Part shown: piece after piece, positions 61,461 through 64,000 of the stretch
How the letters are laid out: each line of letters begins with the position of its first letter
Numbering within the stretch: position 1 is the stretch's first letter
Origin: Rhizobium deserti
GTDB taxonomy: Bacteria > Pseudomonadota > Alphaproteobacteria > Rhizobiales > Rhizobiaceae
NCBI RefSeq assembly: GCF_004358025.1
Contig: NZ_SMTL01000001.1
Coordinates: forward strand, 496,001 to 560,000
DNA: 64,000 nt
Direction: 5' to 3'
The notes under the pieces: model-generated
Told to the model about the DNA's origin: nothing
Seen by the model: only the letters and a program-made list of their open reading frames with translations
Database searches by the model: none
Position numbers and translations under genes: made by a program

Positions 61461-61525
61461 CTTGGCGCAACGCCGCCGACCGGGAATGGCCCCTGGCAGA
61501 ACCAATAGGGCCGCAGGAGAACAGC

Positions 61526-62854
61526 ATGTCCAACCGCCTCAACACCACGCCCAACGACCTTCGCGCCTTCTGGATGCCGTTCACGGCCAATCGCCAGTTC
61601 AAGCAGGAGCCCCGCCTCTTCGTTGCCGCCAAGGACATGCACTACACCACCCATGACGGTCGCCAAGTGCTGGATGCAACGGCTGGTCTCTGGTGCGTCA
61701 ATGCCGGGCACTGCCGCCCGAAGATCACCGAGGCAATCCGCGAACAGGCTGGCGAACTGGATTATGCGCCCGCCTTCCAGCTCGGCCATCCGAAGGCCTT
61801 CGAACTTGCCAACCGGCTGGTCGACATTGCGCCTGAGGGCATGAACCACGTCCTTTACACCAATTCAGGCTCCGAATCAGTCGAGACGGCGCTGAAGGTG
61901 GCGCTCGCCTATCACCGCGTAAAGGGCAATGGTTCGCGCTTTCGCCTGATCGGCCGCGAGCGTGGCTATCATGGCGTCAATTTTGGTGGCATCTCGGTCG
62001 GCGGCATCGTCTCCAATCGAAAAATGTTCGGAACGCTGCTGACCGGCGTCGATCACATGCCGCATACCCACCTGCCGGCCCAGAATGCCTTCACCCGCGG
62101 CCAGCCGGAACATGGCGGTGACCTGGCGACCGAACTGGAACGCATCGTCACCCTGCATGACGCCTCGACAGTTGCAGCCGTCATCGTCGAGCCGGTGGCG
62201 GGCTCGACCGGCGTGTTGATCCCGCCGAAGGGCTACCTGCAGAAGCTGCGCGACATCTGCACCAAGCACGGCATCCTGCTGATCTTTGACGAAGTCATCA
62301 CCGGCTTCGGCCGCCTCGGCGCCCCTTTCGCAGCCCAGTATTTCGACGTCAAGCCGGACATCATCACCACCGCCAAGGGCCTCACCAACGGTGTCATTCC
62401 CATGGGCGCCGTCTTCGTCACCTCCGAAATCCACGATGCCTTCATGACCGGGCCTGAGCACATGATCGAATTCATGCACGGCTATACCTATTCCGGTAAT
62501 CCGATCGCTTCGGCCGCCGCTCTGGCGACGCTCGAAACCTACAAGGAGGAAGCCTTGTTCGACCGGGCTCGCGATATCGCGCCTTATTGGGAAGAAGGCT
62601 TGCATTCGCTGAAGGACCTTCCGAATGTGATCGACATCAGAAACCTCGGCCTGATCGGCGCCATCGAACTTGACCCGATCGTGGGCGAACCGACCAAGCG
62701 GGCCTTCACGGCCTTCCTCAAGGCCTATGAAGACGGCCTGCTGATCCGCACCACCGGCGACACGATCGCCATGTCGCCGCCGCTGATCGTCGAAAAACAC
62801 CATATCGACGAGATCCTCGGCAAGCTGCGCGAGATCCTGACGGGAAATATTTGA
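61526..62854 (+). CDS. Class III aminotransferase, omega-amino acid:pyruvate type
   Basis: A 442-residue PLP-dependent class III aminotransferase. It opens with the motif typical of omega-amino acid/beta-alanine:pyruvate aminotransferases (LRAFWMPFTANRQFK). The PLP site includes SGSESVETALK, IFDEVITGFGR and the Schiff-base Lys in TTAKGLTNG. It likely moves the amino group of beta-alanine or similar to pyruvate. A GGAG ribosome site precedes ATG 61526. A clear terminator follows. The substrate range cannot be settled from sequence. Confidence 0.9.
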   Translation: MSNRLNTTPNDLRAFWMPFTANRQFKQEPRLFVAAKDMHYTTHDGRQVLDATAGLWCVNAGHCRPKITEAIREQAGELDYAPAFQLGHPKAFELANRLVDIAPEGMNHVLYTNSGSESVETALKVALAYHRVKGNGSRFRLIGRERGYHGVNFGGISVGGIVSNRKMFGTLLTGVDHMPHTHLPAQNAFTRGQPEHGGDLATELERIVTLHDASTVAAVIVEPVAGSTGVLIPPKGYLQKLRDICTKHGILLIFDEVITGFGRLGAPFAAQYFDVKPDIITTAKGLTNGVIPMGAVFVTSEIHDAFMTGPEHMIEFMHGYTYSGNPIASAAALATLETYKEEALFDRARDIAPYWEEGLHSLKDLPNVIDIRNLGLIGAIELDPIVGEPTKRAFTAFLKAYEDGLLIRTTGDTIAMSPPLIVEKHHIDEILGKLREILTGNI

Positions 62855-62881
62855 TCTTCAAGAGGCAGGCGCCGAACCCAC

Positions 62882-62906
62882 AAAGCGGCCATGGTGGCCG
62901 CTTTTT
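62882..62906 (+). terminator. Rho-independent terminator after the aminotransferase
   Basis: Ten-base perfect stem AAAGCGGCCA/TGGCCGCTTT with a TGG loop and two more T, 28 bases after the stop codon. Confidence 0.9.
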
Positions 62907-62947
62907 CGTATGGCGCGGCCTCATGTCGAATGCAATAAAACAGGCAT

Positions 62948-62962
62948 GAACATGATATGTTC
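62948..62962. promoter_or_regulatory. LexA-like palindrome GAAC-N7-GTTC
   Basis: GAACATGATATGTTC has perfect GAAC-N7-GTTC symmetry, the SOS box consensus of alphaproteobacteria. It is 199 bases before the Liv-type gene. One such match is expected by chance in about 65 kb, so the call is weak. Confidence 0.3.
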
Positions 62963-63160
62963 TTGCGCATATTGCACGTGGTTCATACACAATCTGGCGC
63001 TGGCTGAGAAAGTCAAACATGACTCGCGCCGGCCTTGACCGTACCTCGCCCTCGTCATGGCAGGAAATCGCACAAGGATTGCACCCGGCGAAATCCAAAA
63101 CGAGCGCCCGCAGATGCGGCAATCACCGGGGCTGCCATGGCCCAACCCAAGGAGACAGAC

Positions 63161-64000
63161 ATGAAGTTGAAGACCTTTCTGGGCGCCACCGCCCTCGCCT
63201 CTTTTTCGTTCGCACCGCTCGCACATGCCGATATCATCATCGGGCTGATTGCTCCGCTGACCGGCCCCGTCGCTGCCTATGGCGATCAGGTCAAGAACGG
63301 CGCTGAGACGGCAATCGAGGAGATCAACAAAAAGGGCGGCATTCTCGGTGAAAAGGTCGTGCTCAAGGCGGCCGATGACGCCGCCGAACCGAAGCAGGGG
63401 GTTTCCGCCGCCAACCAGCTCGTCGGCGAAGGCATCCGCTTCGTGGTTGGCCCGGTAACTTCGGGCGTGGCCATGCCGGCTTCCGACGCGCTAGCCGAAA
63501 ACGGTGTGCTGATGGTGACGCCGACGGCAACAACCCCGGCATTGACGACCCGTGGCCTCACCAATGTGCTGCGCACCTGCGGCCGCGACGACCAGCAGGC
63601 GGAGGTCGCCGCACAATATGTGCTCAAGTCCCTGAGGGACAAGAAGGTGGCGATCGTCAACGACAAGGGCGCCTATGGCAAGGGCCTGGCGGACGCCTTC
63701 AAGAAAACCCTCAATGCTGGCGGCGTGCAGGAAGTGCTGAACGATGCCGTGACCCCTGGCGACAAGGATTTCAGCGCCCTGACCACCCGCCTCAAGTCGG
63801 AAAAGGTCGAAGTCATCTATTTCGGCGGCTATCACCCGGAAGGCGGACTGCTGGCCCGCCAGCTTGCAGATCTCGGTGTCAAGGCAACCATCATCGGCGG
63901 CGATGGCCTGTCGAATAGCGAATACTGGAACATCGGCTCCAATGCCGCTGCCGGCACGCTGTTCACCAACGCTTCGGACGCCACGAAAAACCCTGACTCC
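63161..64000 (+). CDS. Branched-chain amino acid type ABC substrate-binding protein (3' end outside window)
   Basis: The first 280 codons of a periplasmic binding protein of the LivJ/LivK family. A signal peptide of about 23 residues (SFAPLAHAD) is followed by [20 protein letters not shown] and [17 protein letters not shown], then [19 protein letters not shown], typical of the leucine/isoleucine/valine class. The ligand could also be another amino acid. AAGGAGACAGAC precedes ATG 63161. The frame is open at the right edge, so the stop and the expected permease and ATPase genes lie outside. Confidence 0.92.
   Translation, partial: MKLKTFLGATALASFSFAPLAHADIIIGLIAPLTGPVAAYGDQVKNGAETAIEEINKKGGILGEKVVLKAADDAAEPKQGVSAANQLVGEGIRFVVGPVTSGVAMPASDALAENGVLMVTPTATTPALTTRGLTNVLRTCGRDDQQAEVAAQYVLKSLRDKKVAIVNDKGAYGKGLADAFKKTLNAGGVQEVLNDAVTPGDKDFSALTTRLKSEKVEVIYFGGYHPEGGLLARQLADLGVKATIIGGDGLSNSEYWNIGSNAAAGTLFTNASDATKNPDS

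Larger units (their letters stand above)
62855..63160. other. Intergenic region before the Liv-type gene
   Basis: About 306 bases. It contains the aminotransferase terminator (62882-62906) and a LexA-like palindrome (62948-62962). The rest should hold the promoter of the substrate-binding protein gene; its ribosome site AAGGAGACAGAC is directly before 63161. No small gene is convincing. Confidence 0.5.

Noticed and set aside
1..64000. tRNA, rRNA, CRISPR, insertion sequence or prophage remains
   Set aside because: I looked through the gaps for tRNA arm sequences, repeated spacers, transposase-like proteins and terminal repeats and saw none; an exhaustive search would need tRNAscan and IS databases.

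Overview
The window reads as chromosomal DNA of an alphaproteobacterium of the order Hyphomicrobiales (Rhizobiales), most likely family Rhizobiaceae (Rhizobium/Agrobacterium/Ensifer-like). The grounds are: a fused anthranilate synthase trpE(G) behind a tiny Trp-rich leader peptide, a NolR-like ArsR regulator, a ChoXWV choline transporter, a petB-petA pair, an iron-responsive TGA-N9-TCA box in front of a heme receptor, and high-GC coding sequence throughout. Gene density is high, both strands are used, and I see no rRNA, tRNA, insertion sequence, prophage or CRISPR array. It is mostly core genome with two small toxin-antitoxin modules.

Region by region. 1-11 kb: the start of the cytochrome bc1 operon (petA, petB running off the left edge), a membrane endonuclease/exonuclease/phosphatase-fold protein, two paralogous ABC exporters flanking a chemoreceptor, then trmL and hemF. 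11-14.3 kb: two small conserved proteins, and a translationally coupled DUF1285-NUDIX-CCA transferase set. 14.5-21.4 kb: a MoxR / DUF58 / BatA-DUF4159 / large membrane protein operon. 21.4-31.4 kb: three GNAT acetyltransferases, an MFS carrier, a glutathionyl-hydroquinone reductase-like enzyme, a CHASE4-GGDEF-EAL protein, a NUDIX protein, a metallophosphoesterase, an ECF sigma/anti-sigma pair and a Gre-factor homologue. 31.5-38.2 kb: leuA with a probable Leu-codon leader, BrnT/BrnA, BenE and a CHASE-PAS-GGDEF-EAL protein. 38.3-45.5 kb: clpP, hupE/ureJ, DUF2076, a CDF metal exporter coupled to queF, HigB/HigA and trpL-trpE(G). 45.5-56.8 kb: a DUF2278/lamin-tail protein, an extensin-like protein, fhs, a heme TonB receptor, a LuxR-type regulator with a PAS protein, DUF2333, an unknown coiled-coil protein and tdk. 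57-64 kb: choXWV, a HugZ-family protein, the NolR-like regulator, an omega-amino acid aminotransferase and the start of a Liv-type substrate-binding protein.

The parts that reward a second look are regulatory rather than a new multi-gene machine. They are the trp attenuator with what looks like a leaderless 14-codon peptide, a parallel and less certain leader for leuA, an operator overlapping the -10 box of higBA, an iron box over the heme receptor promoter, a 12-bp hairpin between choX and choW, and palindromes before the aminotransferase and the last gene. I did not find a system that I can defend as wholly undescribed. The MoxR/DUF58 membrane operon, the ABC-chemoreceptor-ABC cluster and the unknown DUF2333 neighbourhood are the least understood gene sets here.
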